From positions 1,426,001 through 1,490,000 of the forward strand of contig NZ_CP159307.1 in NCBI RefSeq assembly GCF_040448695.1: a stretch of 64,000 bases of DNA. The letters are read 5' to 3'. Made by a program: the position numbers and the translations under genes. The notes beneath the pieces are model-generated. The model worked only from the letters and a program-made list of their open reading frames with translations, ran no database searches and was not told the DNA's origin. Below are positions 50,777-61,804 of this stretch, piece by piece; position 1 is the stretch's first letter; the number at the start of each line of letters is the position of its first letter. This DNA comes from Dehalogenimonas sp. 4OHTPN. Lineage in GTDB: Bacteria > Chloroflexota > Dehalococcoidia > Dehalococcoidales > Dehalococcoidaceae.

Positions 50777-50869
50777 TCTAGTGCCGATAACCGTAGACAG
50801 GCTGGGTAATTCCCAGCCTGTCTACTTTCTACCCTGGCGTTCAAAACAGTCAGGAGACGCGGGAGAACC

Positions 50870-51184
50870 ATGAATATCTATGTAGGCAACCTCGCATTAT
50901 CTGTTACCGAGGCTGAATTGCGGGAGGAGTTCATTGCCTTCGGCACTGTCACTGCGGTGACCATGATGAATGATACTCATTTTGGCAGCGGCCAACCGCG
51001 GGCTTATTGTTATGTCGAAATGCCTTCGAAAAACGAAGCAGAGTTGGCTGTATCAGTCATGAACGGTAAAAGCCTGCAGGGCAGGATAATGAACGTAATT
51101 CAAGCCATGCCCATTTCACCTGAAGCGCATGATGGTCGAAGAACCCGGACTCAGGGCATAAGATCTCACCGCTTTATTCGCTGA
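50870..51184 (+). CDS. RRM-type RNA-binding protein
   Basis: 104 residues with an RNA recognition motif: RNP2 (IYVGNL) at the start and RNP1-like RAYCYVEM, followed by a basic tail (GRRTRTQGIRSHRFIR). Such small proteins in bacteria are RNA chaperone-like, often cold-linked. Confidence 0.93.
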   Translation: MNIYVGNLALSVTEAELREEFIAFGTVTAVTMMNDTHFGSGQPRAYCYVEMPSKNEAELAVSVMNGKSLQGRIMNVIQAMPISPEAHDGRRTRTQGIRSHRFIR

Positions 51185-51315
51185 TCTGATTAGTTGTACC
51201 CGCTGCGCCGCCGGCAAGCAGCCGGCACTCGAACGAACTTAACCTTTCCGGGTGCCGCGATTTTAACACAAGCAGACTCTCCCCTCCGGCGGTCGACCGG
51301 AGGCGGCTCGCAAGT

Positions 51316-51384
51316 AAATACGCATAAAGTACAATGCTGATTAAGCCTTTGGTACGTTGACGTGCCGCCGTTTCGTGATATAAT
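51316..51384 (+). promoter_or_regulatory. Conserved rdh-type element with promoter (copy 4), outside the rdh region
   Basis: AAATACGCATAAAGTACAAT, then GCTGATTAAGCCTTTGGTACG, directly followed by TTGACG (51357) and TATAAT (51379) with 16 bp spacing. This copy shows best that the element lies right against and over the -35 box. Confidence 0.75.
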
Positions 51385-51428
51385 TTTATGTAAGATAAAA
51401 ATTAAGCATTATCAACAAGGAGACACAA

Positions 51429-51623
51429 GTGGATCACGGTATCGTTGAAGAGGTAGTGGAACTGTTTGAGGAAGATTCAAGCAGTCACCTGGACGAGATT
51501 TTGAAGACGGTTAAGGCCGAGCATCACTGTTCCGAAACCGAAATAGACTCGATAAAAAAAGAAGCCGAAACCTTGCTGGCCTGTGAACTGTTGGAAACAG
51601 AACGCCACGTCGACGTCTGCTGA
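51429..51623 (+). CDS. Small acidic protein under an rdh-type promoter element
   Basis: 64 residues, GTG start with AAGGAG. Strongly acidic and helical (VEEVVELFEEDSSSHLDEIL) with cysteines at residues ~34, 52 and 64. I do not recognise the family. The conserved upstream element shared with three rdhA genes suggests it is expressed with them. Confidence 0.7.
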   Translation: MDHGIVEEVVELFEEDSSSHLDEILKTVKAEHHCSETEIDSIKKEAETLLACELLETERHVDVC

Positions 51624-51767
51624 ATAGTCTGGCTTTTAGCCCAATCCTTATCCCCAAGGATTCGCAAGAATCCAAAAAAGAACTTAACAGTCCTGTCGGT
51701 CGCTGAGCCCCGAGTGTTAACCGGGTTCTTTTCGATGCCTTGGTTTTCCCGGAGGTTTGCTGCTCTA

Positions 51768-51980
51768 TTAGGCTATAGACTTGAGCTTCTCAATTAACTC
51801 AGCCTTTCTGACGTCGTTCGCCAGTATCGGCTTCAAAGCTTTCCAGGTGGAAGGGCAATCCTTATAGGAAGTACCAAGGATTTCGTGTATGGTTTGGTCT
51901 ATTATTTTCTTGTTAGCAGGGCTGACGGTGATGTTGGCATCCTTGAAAACCGCCTGCAGGTGCCGAAAGTAGCATGACAC
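51768..51980 (-). CDS. Small conserved-looking protein of unknown function
   Basis: 70 residues starting MSCYFRHLQAVFKDANI with GAGGGAA before it. Helical and mixed charge, with YKDCPSTWKALKP in the middle. I recall similar small proteins in anaerobes but cannot name a family. It stands alone. Confidence 0.65.
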   Translation of the reverse strand: MSCYFRHLQAVFKDANITVSPANKKIIDQTIHEILGTSYKDCPSTWKALKPILANDVRKAELIEKLKSIA

Positions 51981-52166
51981 AGATTCCCTCCCGTATGCTC
52001 CGTTTCTGGTTGATTCTGACGCGCTGAGCCGCTTAAATTAACCCATTAGTCGAGCGTCGCCGCTTGATGACTGTCACCTAAACCAGTAGAATTCGCAGAT
52101 ATTTTTACAGATACGCCGCCGCAGAGGCAAGCCGCCTGCGGGTCGCTTTAATATCGTGGAGAACGA

Positions 52167-53111
52167 TTGAGAGCCTTCGTAAAAGGTTTTCTTCAAAACC
52201 GAAATTCCATTCTTTTCCTGGCAGTCGTTCTCGGCTTGATACTCTGGCCGGCCGCAGAATACACCAGATATCTGGTTGATTTCGCCATTATCCTGGCAAT
52301 CACTCTTTCGCTCAGCCGTATAGATTTCAAAGCCGTATTCAGAAGCTCCAACCCGCTTCTCCCTCTTGGCGGAACTTTCCTGGTGAGTTTCCTGGCGGCG
52401 GGATTTGTTTTTATAAGCTTGGCCAACCTTCTGCTTGATGATCCGAATATCATCTATGGCTTCGTCGTTGTAGCCGCCGCGCCCCCGGCCGTCGCCGTGA
52501 TACCGTTCAGCTACGTTCTGAAGGCCAATGTCAATCTTTCCATTCTGGGCACCCTCAGCGGTTATCTGTTAACGTTTGCGCTTATGCCGTTAGCCGCCAG
52601 TCTGTTTTTTCAAACGGACATTGAGCTCGGGGTGATGTTCCGGACCTTGTTCGTGTTGATTGCGGTTCCCTTTGTTCTATCTCGAATCGTCAGGTCTTCG
52701 GGGGTCGTTCCTCGAACAGAAAAACATTTCGGCACGATCATAAACTGGTGCTTCTTTCTGACTACCTTCAGTATTATCGGGTTAAATCATGATGTGATGT
52801 TTTCACGACCTGACTTTGTCATGGTAATCTTCAGCATTACTCTTATAGCGACTTTTGGGTACGGGACCCTGGTGAAAACAATCCTCAGCCGGACCAGGCT
52901 ATCCGCTTCACAGATAGCCAGCTATCAGTTGCTGGGTACGATGAAAAATTGGTCTGGCGCTGGAATAATTGCCCTTAACCTGTTCGGCCCTGCGGCTTCT
53001 TTGCCCAGCACTCTTGGCCTGATCAGCGGGATCCTCTACTATATTTGGATCAGTTGGAGTGGTGACAGGCGGATGCCTCCGACTGCGCCGCAAAATGGGC
53101 AGTCTACATAG
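52167..53111 (+). CDS. Bile acid:Na+ symporter-like permease (BART superfamily)
   Basis: 314 residues with about nine hydrophobic helices. The patterns DFAIILAITLSLSRIDF, VVVAAAPPAVAVIPFSYVL and LLGTMKNWSGAGIIALNLFG match the BASS/AEC-type superfamily of ion-coupled transporters. TTG start with GGAGAA before it. Substrate cannot be told. Confidence 0.78.
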   Translation: MRAFVKGFLQNRNSILFLAVVLGLILWPAAEYTRYLVDFAIILAITLSLSRIDFKAVFRSSNPLLPLGGTFLVSFLAAGFVFISLANLLLDDPNIIYGFVVVAAAPPAVAVIPFSYVLKANVNLSILGTLSGYLLTFALMPLAASLFFQTDIELGVMFRTLFVLIAVPFVLSRIVRSSGVVPRTEKHFGTIINWCFFLTTFSIIGLNHDVMFSRPDFVMVIFSITLIATFGYGTLVKTILSRTRLSASQIASYQLLGTMKNWSGAGIIALNLFGPAASLPSTLGLISGILYYIWISWSGDRRMPPTAPQNGQST

Positions 53112-53169
53112 TTTTGATCGAGCGGGCTGATGCGCCTCCGGGTCAGATTAATTGAAGGCTCAGGGTAAT

Positions 53170-54549
53170 TCATTCGTTCGCGAGTGACACACCCGGAACG
53201 GCCCCTAGTCCCGGAACTGGAATTGAAGGCGCCGTCGCGTTTTTAAAGTCTCCGTCAGGCCGGTTGTATTCCATCGCTCCCCGAGGGCAGCGGGAAAGGC
53301 ATTCACCGCATCGAGCGCATTCATTTTGAGCGATTACCGGCAGAGGTTTCCCTGGTATGATAGCTTTATAATCGCAGAAGGATTTAGTACAGGCGCCGCA
53401 GTTTTTACACTCTGGCGTGAAAGCGACTTGGCGCCTGGCTAGTTTTCCCACCACCGACAATACCGCTCCCATCGGGCACAGGAAACGGCACCACGGCGTA
53501 AAGATGAACACTGAACTTATGATGAGCAGCGCGAGCAGCGTGGTCGGTACCGGCGAGATTTGCGCGTTGAAGAGCGATTTAAAAGGATCAATCTCGGCAA
53601 AAGCGGTGGTCCCGGTATACCAAGCGGCAATTAATATGCCGCCGAGTACTGCAAAACGCAGTTCCCTTAACCTGATTCCTAATCCATCCGGCAACTTTAT
53701 CGCCAGATCCTTCCGAAAAAGAAATTGCTGTACCGCGCCCATCGGGCAGACCCACCCGCAGTACAGTCTGCCTAAAAACAGAGTGAGGACAATCGGAATA
53801 GCCAGCACAATGAATTGGGCTAGATACTGTTTTGGGTCTCCCAGATGCAAAACGAGGTTCTGCATCGCGCCGATGGAGCAGGGACACAACCCAAGAAAAA
53901 AACCCAGGTACACCATCGAAAAAGCCAGCGAAATATAACGCCAGCGGCGCTTCCTCATCAGTAAACCGGCGTAAGCGAAAGCCGCCAGTCCGAGATACGC
54001 CCAGATAAAAGGCTGGGCTAACGCTTTCTTAAATGCTTCACCCCATGATATTTCCGGTTCACTATTTGAATCCCCGGCGGTTTCGATAGTCGGCGCTGTT
54101 TCGATGCTTGGGGTGGCTGAGGATTGTTGGTTTTCCGGCGGTTCAACCGCCGCGGCGCCGATGCCGCCGATGTTTATGGTAATAGAGGCGTAGCCGCCTT
54201 CTTTGACACAATCCCGTATCACTTCCAGTTTCCCGGTCCCTATCGAGAGAAGCTGGACGCTGAGGGTGGCTTTATATGTATCCCGACCGGTTAACACCCA
54301 TTGGGTTTGATCGATCACCTTAATATTACTGGTGAGATTAAATTTAGTATCGGCGATGGGCACCGGACAGTTGCGATGAGTCAGCACCACCGTGACCTCG
54401 AGTTTGATAACATCTCCGACGCTCCCTGATGCTTTATCCGGCTTCAAGGTGATATCACAGGCGAAGATAGACGAAGAAACGATTAAAAACGCCGCCATGC
54501 CGGTCAGCAGACTGACAGAAAGCCTCTTCATACCTTTAACGAATGGCAT
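53170..54549 (-). CDS. Membrane polyferredoxin with extracytoplasmic N-terminal domain
   Basis: 459 residues: a signal peptide (MKRLSVSLLTGMAAFLIVSS), a ~130-residue exported beta-rich domain with three or so cysteines, about five membrane helices carrying CGWVCPMGAV and CRFLCPMGAV (NosR/NapH-type), and two [4Fe-4S] motifs at the end (CKNCGACTKSFC and CARCGECLSRCP). The plan is that of NapH/NosR/RdhC-like electron-transfer proteins, without an FMN domain. It could pass electrons across the membrane; a link to dehalogenation is only possible. A second start at 54531 is equally plausible. Confidence 0.85.
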   Translation of the reverse strand: MPFVKGMKRLSVSLLTGMAAFLIVSSSIFACDITLKPDKASGSVGDVIKLEVTVVLTHRNCPVPIADTKFNLTSNIKVIDQTQWVLTGRDTYKATLSVQLLSIGTGKLEVIRDCVKEGGYASITINIGGIGAAAVEPPENQQSSATPSIETAPTIETAGDSNSEPEISWGEAFKKALAQPFIWAYLGLAAFAYAGLLMRKRRWRYISLAFSMVYLGFFLGLCPCSIGAMQNLVLHLGDPKQYLAQFIVLAIPIVLTLFLGRLYCGWVCPMGAVQQFLFRKDLAIKLPDGLGIRLRELRFAVLGGILIAAWYTGTTAFAEIDPFKSLFNAQISPVPTTLLALLIISSVFIFTPWCRFLCPMGAVLSVVGKLARRQVAFTPECKNCGACTKSFCDYKAIIPGKPLPVIAQNECARCGECLSRCPRGAMEYNRPDGDFKNATAPSIPVPGLGAVPGVSLANE

Positions 54550-54691
54550 ATGTTCATTGTAATTGACGAATATATGGCGTCTATAGAGAAACTATGCGTT
54601 TTTTATGAAGATCGTAATTATTTGACCGGTAACCGGCTTATCAAGTCACCGTTGAAAAACAAGTCTGCGACAGGCGCAATTGGAAATCCAT

Positions 54692-54720
54692 TTGACACTG
54701 CGTCACCCCACTGTTAATAT
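54692..54720 (+). promoter_or_regulatory. Sigma70-type promoter of the Rrf2 gene
   Basis: TTGACA at 54692 and TAATAT at 54715, spaced 17 bp, 45 bp before the ATG. Confidence 0.75.
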
Positions 54721-54764
54721 GTCTATGTATATCTTTTTAGTCAACTTTTATCGGGAAACATAGT

Positions 54765-56542
<1,778 letters not shown>

Positions 56543-56591
56543 TGATCTCGCAGGGCACGGTATACCGTGTCCCTGCCAAAACGGCACGAAC

Positions 56592-57737
56592 ATGATTGAC
56601 ACGGCGAAAAATGAAATTGACCTTGCCCGTACCGAGTATCTCAACCTCGACCAGTTGGAACTCGAGTCAGGCGAGGTTTTGTCGCCGGTGACCCTGGCAT
56701 ACGAGACCTTCGGCAGGCTCAACGCCGCGATAACCAACGCCGTCCTCATCTGCCACGCCCTGACCGGCGACGCGCACGTGGCCAGCGCCGGCGCCGGCGG
56801 CAAGCCCGGCTGGTGGGACAACATGGTCGGACCCGGCAAAGCCTTCGACACGGATGAGTTTTTTATCATCTGCTCCAACGTCATCGGCGGCTGCCGTGGC
56901 TCGACCGGGCCATCTTCAATTGATTCGAAAACCGGGAAACCATATTGTCTGGACTTCCCGGTCATCACCATCGGTGACATGGTGGCCGCTCAGGCAAAAC
57001 TTGTCGAGCGCCTGGGCATCGAGAGACTGCTCGCCGTCGCCGGCGGCAGCATGGGCGGGATGCAATCCCTGGCCTGGGCGGTAAAATACCCGGAACGCGT
57101 CGGCTCTGTCATCGCCATCGCCACCACCGCCCGCCACTCGCCGCAGCAGATAGCCTTCAACGAGGTCGGCCGGCAGGCGGTGCTCGCCGACCCCAACTTC
57201 AATAACGGCCAGTACTACGGCGGCAAATCTCCGGAGCGCGGCCTGGCAACGGCGCGCATGGTCGGCCATATCACCTATATGAGCGACGAATCCATGGCTA
57301 AAAAGTTCGGCCGCCGCTTTCGGGAATCGGCCTCGGCGCAGAAATTCGCCGCTGATTTCGAGGTAGCGGGCTACCTGCAGTACAAGGGCGATAACTTCGT
57401 CAGGCGTTTCGACGCCAATTCCTATCTTTACATCACCCGCGCCATCGACCTGTTCGACCTGGGTGAGGGCAAAGAGCTGCAGGAAAAACTGGCCGCCGCC
57501 CGGCGCGCCCCCTTTCTGGTCATCGCTTTTAAGAGCGACTGGCTGTATCCCGCCGCCCAGTCGCGTGAGCTGGTAAAAGCCTGCAAACTAGCCGGCATCG
57601 ACGTCACCTACTGTGAGATTAACTCCAGCTACGGCCATGATGCCTTCCTGGTGGAGACCGACGAGGAGACCCACCTCGTCGGGCACTTCCTGCAAAAAGT
57701 ATCGCGGGAAGCCGCCGTGAAAGTTGAACCGCGATGA
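56592..57737 (+). CDS. metX: Homoserine O-acetyltransferase MetX
   Basis: 381 residues from MIDTAKNE, an alpha/beta hydrolase fold with LICHALTGDAHVA, the nucleophile Ser in AGGSMGGMQSLAW, and Asp/His near the end (YGHDAFLVETDEETHLVGHF). It activates homoserine for MetY. The next gene overlaps by 4 bases. Confidence 0.94.
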   Translation: MIDTAKNEIDLARTEYLNLDQLELESGEVLSPVTLAYETFGRLNAAITNAVLICHALTGDAHVASAGAGGKPGWWDNMVGPGKAFDTDEFFIICSNVIGGCRGSTGPSSIDSKTGKPYCLDFPVITIGDMVAAQAKLVERLGIERLLAVAGGSMGGMQSLAWAVKYPERVGSVIAIATTARHSPQQIAFNEVGRQAVLADPNFNNGQYYGGKSPERGLATARMVGHITYMSDESMAKKFGRRFRESASAQKFAADFEVAGYLQYKGDNFVRRFDANSYLYITRAIDLFDLGEGKELQEKLAAARRAPFLVIAFKSDWLYPAAQSRELVKACKLAGIDVTYCEINSSYGHDAFLVETDEETHLVGHFLQKVSREAAVKVEPR

Positions 57738-58330
57738 ACGCCATGAGGAAAGACCATGAGATCATCGCCGGGCTGGTCGAGCCGGGGTCGACCGTGCTCG
57801 ACCTGGGCTGCGGCGAGGGCGACCTTATGGCTTGCCTGGCCGAGCGCAAATCGGTTAAAGCCCGCGGCGTGGAGATCTCGGAACAGGCCATCTACCGCTG
57901 CGTCGGCCGCGGCCTATCGGTGTCTCACCAGGATATCGACGACGGCCTTTCGGAGTACGGCAACCGGTCTTTTGATTATGTCATCCTCAACCAATGCCTG
58001 CAGCAGGTCAAATCGCCGCAGAAAGTGCTGGCTGAAGCGGTACGGGTCGGCAAAAAAGCCATAGTCGGTGTGTCCAACTTCGCCCACATCTCGGCGCGCT
58101 GGCAGCTGGCCGCGGCCGGTCGGGCGCCGGTGACCCCGGCCCTGCCCTACCAGTGGTACGACACACCCAACCTGCACTTCCTGTCGCTGTCCGACTTTAT
58201 CAGGTATGGCCGGGATAATGGAATTTTGATCGAGAAAGCCGTCTATCTGAACGGCGGGTCGAGGGTCCGGCTCCTGCCCAATATGCTGGCCCAGACCGGC
58301 ATATTCCTAATATCTAAAATCGAGCATTAA
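57734..58330 (+). CDS. metW: Methionine biosynthesis protein MetW
   Basis: 198 residues, a SAM-dependent methyltransferase-like protein ([32 protein letters not shown]). MetW is often encoded next to MetX, here overlapping it by 4 bases, and supports its acetyltransferase role. Confidence 0.93.
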   Translation: MNAMRKDHEIIAGLVEPGSTVLDLGCGEGDLMACLAERKSVKARGVEISEQAIYRCVGRGLSVSHQDIDDGLSEYGNRSFDYVILNQCLQQVKSPQKVLAEAVRVGKKAIVGVSNFAHISARWQLAAAGRAPVTPALPYQWYDTPNLHFLSLSDFIRYGRDNGILIEKAVYLNGGSRVRLLPNMLAQTGIFLISKIEH

Positions 58331-58358
58331 TAATCGAAAACGGATCGAGGAGACTGAT

Positions 58359-59357
58359 ATGAACGTAGAGCGCGTAACCTTTCGGAACAAGTCGTTCCCG
58401 GCCCTGACCCGCGGCATCGCCGGTGACATCACCGAGACCATCGGCAACACCCCGCTGGTGCGCTTGAACCGGGTGACTGAGGGCGCCGGCGCCGAAGTCG
58501 TGGCTAAACTCGAGTCCTTCAACCCCCTGCATTCGGTCAAGGACCGCATCGGTGTGGCTATGATCGCCGACGCCGAAGCCAAAGGCCTGCTCAAGCCCGG
58601 CGCAACCATCGTCGAACCCACCTCCGGCAACACCGGCATCGCCCTGGCCTTTACCGCCGCCGCCCGCGGTTATCATCTGATCCTGACTATGCCGGAGACA
58701 TTCTCCATGGAGCGGCGGCAACTCCTGGCCATCCTGGGCGCCGAAATAATCCTCACCCCGGGCGCCGAGGGGATGCCCGGCGCCATCCGGCGCGCCCAGG
58801 AACTGGCTGACACTTACGGCTATTTCATGCCCCAGCAGTTTCAAAACCCGGCCAATCCGGAGATTCACCGCCTGACCACCGCCGAGGAGATCTGGCGTGA
58901 TACAGAAGGTCGCGCTGATGCCCTGGTAGCTGGCGTCGGCACTGGAGGCACTGTCACCGGCGTCGCCGAAGCGCTTAAAAAGAAAAAACCATCATTCAAG
59001 GCCTTCGCCGTTGAACCGGCCGCCTCGCCGGTCCTCTCCGGCGGTAAGCCCGGTCCCCACAAGATCCAGGGCATTGGCGCCGGTTTCGTACCCCAGGTTT
59101 TGAAAACCGGCCTCATCGATGAGATAATTCAGGTATCCAATGAGAACGCCGGCATCATGGCCCGCCGCCTGGCGAAAGAAGAAGGCATTCTGGCCGGCAT
59201 TTCTTCCGGCGCCGCCGTCTGGGCTGCCGCCGAGGTGGCTAGGCGTCCGGAGATGAAAGGCAAACTCATCGTGGTAGTGCTGCCGGACACCGGCGAGCGT
59301 TACCTGTCGACCTGGCTGTTCCAGGAGGCGATTGCCGCCGCTCCAACGAATGTCTAG
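58359..59357 (+). CDS. cysK: Cysteine synthase
   Basis: 332 residues, fold-type II PLP enzyme. Lys in [11 protein letters not shown] binds [14 protein letters not shown] and [12 protein letters not shown] hold the phosphate and substrate. It makes cysteine from O-acetylserine and sulfide. It lies 11 bp before the cysteine desulfurase gene, which uses its product. Confidence 0.94.
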   Translation: MNVERVTFRNKSFPALTRGIAGDITETIGNTPLVRLNRVTEGAGAEVVAKLESFNPLHSVKDRIGVAMIADAEAKGLLKPGATIVEPTSGNTGIALAFTAAARGYHLILTMPETFSMERRQLLAILGAEIILTPGAEGMPGAIRRAQELADTYGYFMPQQFQNPANPEIHRLTTAEEIWRDTEGRADALVAGVGTGGTVTGVAEALKKKKPSFKAFAVEPAASPVLSGGKPGPHKIQGIGAGFVPQVLKTGLIDEIIQVSNENAGIMARRLAKEEGILAGISSGAAVWAAAEVARRPEMKGKLIVVVLPDTGERYLSTWLFQEAIAAAPTNV

Positions 59358-59367
59358 AGAGGCTTGT

Positions 59368-60540
59368 ATGGAACTCATATATCTCGATAACGCCGCCACC
59401 ACGCCGGTCGACCCAAGAGTCAAAGAAGCCATGTTGCCGTATCTCGAGGGTCAATTCGGCAACCCGTCGTCCGTCCACTCCGCCGGCCAGGCCGTGCGTC
59501 ACGCCGTGGAGGAGGCCCGCGGCAGCGTCGCCGCCCTCATCGGCGCCCGCGCCGATGAGATCTATTTCACCAGCGGCGGCACCGAGGCCGACAACTGGGC
59601 TTTGAAGGGTACCGCCTGGGCCAAGTCCGACAAGGGCAATCACATCATCACCACCTCTGTCGAGCACCATGCCGTCATCGAGGCCTGCCATTATCTCTCC
59701 AAACACGGCTTCGAGATCACGCTGCTGCCGGTGGACGGATATGGCATGGTCAATCCCGATGACGTCAGGAGAGCTATCACTCCCAAAACCATTCTTATAT
59801 CAGTGATGCACGCCAATAATGAAATCGGCACCATCCAGCCGGTGGCTGAAATCGGCAAAATTGCCCGCGAGCGCGGCGTCCTATTTCATATCGATGCCGT
59901 CCAGACGGTCGGCCACCTGCCGGTCAACGTCAACGACCTGAACGCCGACATGCTGTCGGCTTCCGGCCACAAGCTCTACGGGCCCAAGGGTACCGGAGCC
60001 CTCTACATCAGAAAGGGCACCAGGATTGACTCGCTGCTCTCCGGCGGCAGCCAGGAGCGGGGCAAGCGTCCCGGCACCGAGAATGTGCCCGGTATTGTCG
60101 GCTTCGGCAAAGCGGCGGATATCGCCAGAGTGGAAATGGCCGCTGAGACCGAGAGACTGTACTTGCTCCGCGACCGGCTGTCCTCTGAACTGCTGGCTCT
60201 CATACCCGACAGCCAATTGAACGGCCATCCTATCTTGCGCCTGCCCAACAACGTCAACATTTCCTTCAGCTACGTCGAGGGGGAATCTCTGGTCCTCAAT
60301 CTGGACTTCGATGGCATCTGCGCCTCCACCGGCTCGGCCTGCAGTTCGTCGTCTCTGGAACCGTCGCATGTCCTCCTGGCCTGCGGCAAGGTCGCCGAGG
60401 AGGCTCACGGTTCGCTGCGCTTCAGCCTGGGCAAGTTCACCCAGGATTCGGATATCGACGCCGTCACCGAAGCCCTGCCCCGTATCGTGAAAAAACTCAG
60501 AGCCATGTCGCCCCTGGCCCCCAGGGCGGCGGCTCGATAG
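59368..60540 (+). CDS. iscS: Cysteine desulfurase (NifS/IscS type)
   Basis: 390 residues from MELIYLDNAAT. PLP-binding Lys in SASGHKLYGPKG and the active Cys in GSACSSSSLEPSHVL are present. It takes sulfur from cysteine for Fe-S clusters, needed in quantity by RdhA. AGAGAGG precedes the start; a scaffold gene follows 9 bp later. Confidence 0.94.
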   Translation: MELIYLDNAATTPVDPRVKEAMLPYLEGQFGNPSSVHSAGQAVRHAVEEARGSVAALIGARADEIYFTSGGTEADNWALKGTAWAKSDKGNHIITTSVEHHAVIEACHYLSKHGFEITLLPVDGYGMVNPDDVRRAITPKTILISVMHANNEIGTIQPVAEIGKIARERGVLFHIDAVQTVGHLPVNVNDLNADMLSASGHKLYGPKGTGALYIRKGTRIDSLLSGGSQERGKRPGTENVPGIVGFGKAADIARVEMAAETERLYLLRDRLSSELLALIPDSQLNGHPILRLPNNVNISFSYVEGESLVLNLDFDGICASTGSACSSSSLEPSHVLLACGKVAEEAHGSLRFSLGKFTQDSDIDAVTEALPRIVKKLRAMSPLAPRAAAR

Positions 60541-60549
60541 GAGAAAGAG

Positions 60550-60981
60550 ATGACATCCACCGGACCCGCCGCCTACAGCCCTCTGGTTATCGACCACGTT
60601 AAAAATCCGCGCAATATCGGCGAAATGGACCATCCCGACGGCGTCGGCCGGGTGGGCAACCCTGTCTGCGGCGACGTCATGGAGCTTTACATCCGGGTCA
60701 AGGACAGGATTATCACCGACGCCTCTTTCAAGACCTTCGGCTGCGGCGCCGCTATCGCCACTTCTTCGATGGTTACGGAGATGGTTAAAGGCAAAACCGT
60801 TGATGAGGCGCTGGAGATCTCCAACAAGGCTGTCGCCGAAGCCCTGGGCGGCCTACCTCCGGTCAAGATGCACTGCTCGTTGTTGGCCGAGGAAGCCCTC
60901 AAAAAGGCTGTCGAAAACTACTACGAGCGCCGCGGTGAAAAGCCGCCGTTTGAGACGGCGGTGAAGGAGCATCACCACTAG
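60550..60981 (+). CDS. iscU: Fe-S cluster scaffold (IscU/NifU N-terminal type)
   Basis: 143 residues with the three scaffold cysteines (NPVCGDVMEL, TFGCGAAIATSSM, MHCSLLAEEAL) and the conserved Asp (CGDVM). It receives sulfur from the cysteine desulfurase just upstream. Confidence 0.94.
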   Translation: MTSTGPAAYSPLVIDHVKNPRNIGEMDHPDGVGRVGNPVCGDVMELYIRVKDRIITDASFKTFGCGAAIATSSMVTEMVKGKTVDEALEISNKAVAEALGGLPPVKMHCSLLAEEALKKAVENYYERRGEKPPFETAVKEHHH

Positions 60982-61017
60982 GCGCCGACAAACCGGAAAG
61001 GAGGCTGAAAAATCGGT

Positions 61018-61707
61018 ATGACCGGAATGACAGAACCGTACGTGACAACCCAAAACATCGAATCCAAAACCGTCGAATGGCTGGAGCGGATCGGTGCCTG
61101 CAACCGCCACGTCATGGAACTGAAGCCCGGGAACAGCGCCCTTTTGGTCATCGACATGCAGAATTTTTTTCTCGATCCGGCGTCTCCTTCCTTCACCTGC
61201 GGCGGGACTGCCATCCTCCCGGCGGTGAAACGCCTGGTGGCGGCCTTCCGCCGCGCCAGCCGCCCGGTCATTTTCACCCGCCACGTTCATCATCCCGCTA
61301 ATTTGGACTCAGGCATCATGCAGTGGTGGTGGGAAGGAATGTGCCTCGAAGGCAGTCCGGATAGTGAAATCCACCCGGAACTGGCCTCGCTGCCGAACGA
61401 AAAAGTGGTGCTGAAACACCGTTATTCAGCCTTTTACAACACCGATCTGGAAACTGTCCTGCGCTGCCTGAAAGTTGAGGATCTGGTAATCACCGGCGTC
61501 ATGACCAATATGTGCTGTGAATCCACCGCCAGGGATGCCTATTTCAGAGATTACCGGGTCTTTTTCCCGGCTGACGCCAATGGTTCGATCAACGAAGAGA
61601 TGCATCTGGCCAGCCTGATAAACCTGGCCTTCGGGTTCGCCTATGTCACCAACTCCGGATCGATCGTTTCACAGATCGATCCCGATCCCAGTCACGGGAA
61701 GAAGTAA
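61018..61707 (+). CDS. Isochorismatase-family cysteine hydrolase
   Basis: 229 residues with the Asp-Lys-Cys triad: Asp in LLVIDMQNFFLD, Lys in VVLKHRYSAF and Cys in VMTNMCCESTARDA. Family members hydrolyse amides such as nicotinamide, N-carbamoyl compounds or isochorismate. It lies 36 bp after the scaffold gene and may be the last gene of that transcript. Confidence 0.9.
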   Translation: MTGMTEPYVTTQNIESKTVEWLERIGACNRHVMELKPGNSALLVIDMQNFFLDPASPSFTCGGTAILPAVKRLVAAFRRASRPVIFTRHVHHPANLDSGIMQWWWEGMCLEGSPDSEIHPELASLPNEKVVLKHRYSAFYNTDLETVLRCLKVEDLVITGVMTNMCCESTARDAYFRDYRVFFPADANGSINEEMHLASLINLAFGFAYVTNSGSIVSQIDPDPSHGKK

Positions 61708-61804
61708 GGTTGACTGGCTGTCAGGGTCCGTTCCGATTTCACGGGCGCCGCGCTGGTGCCCATGATGTTTCCTGGATCTCGATAACAACAGTTATAATAT
61801 CCTG

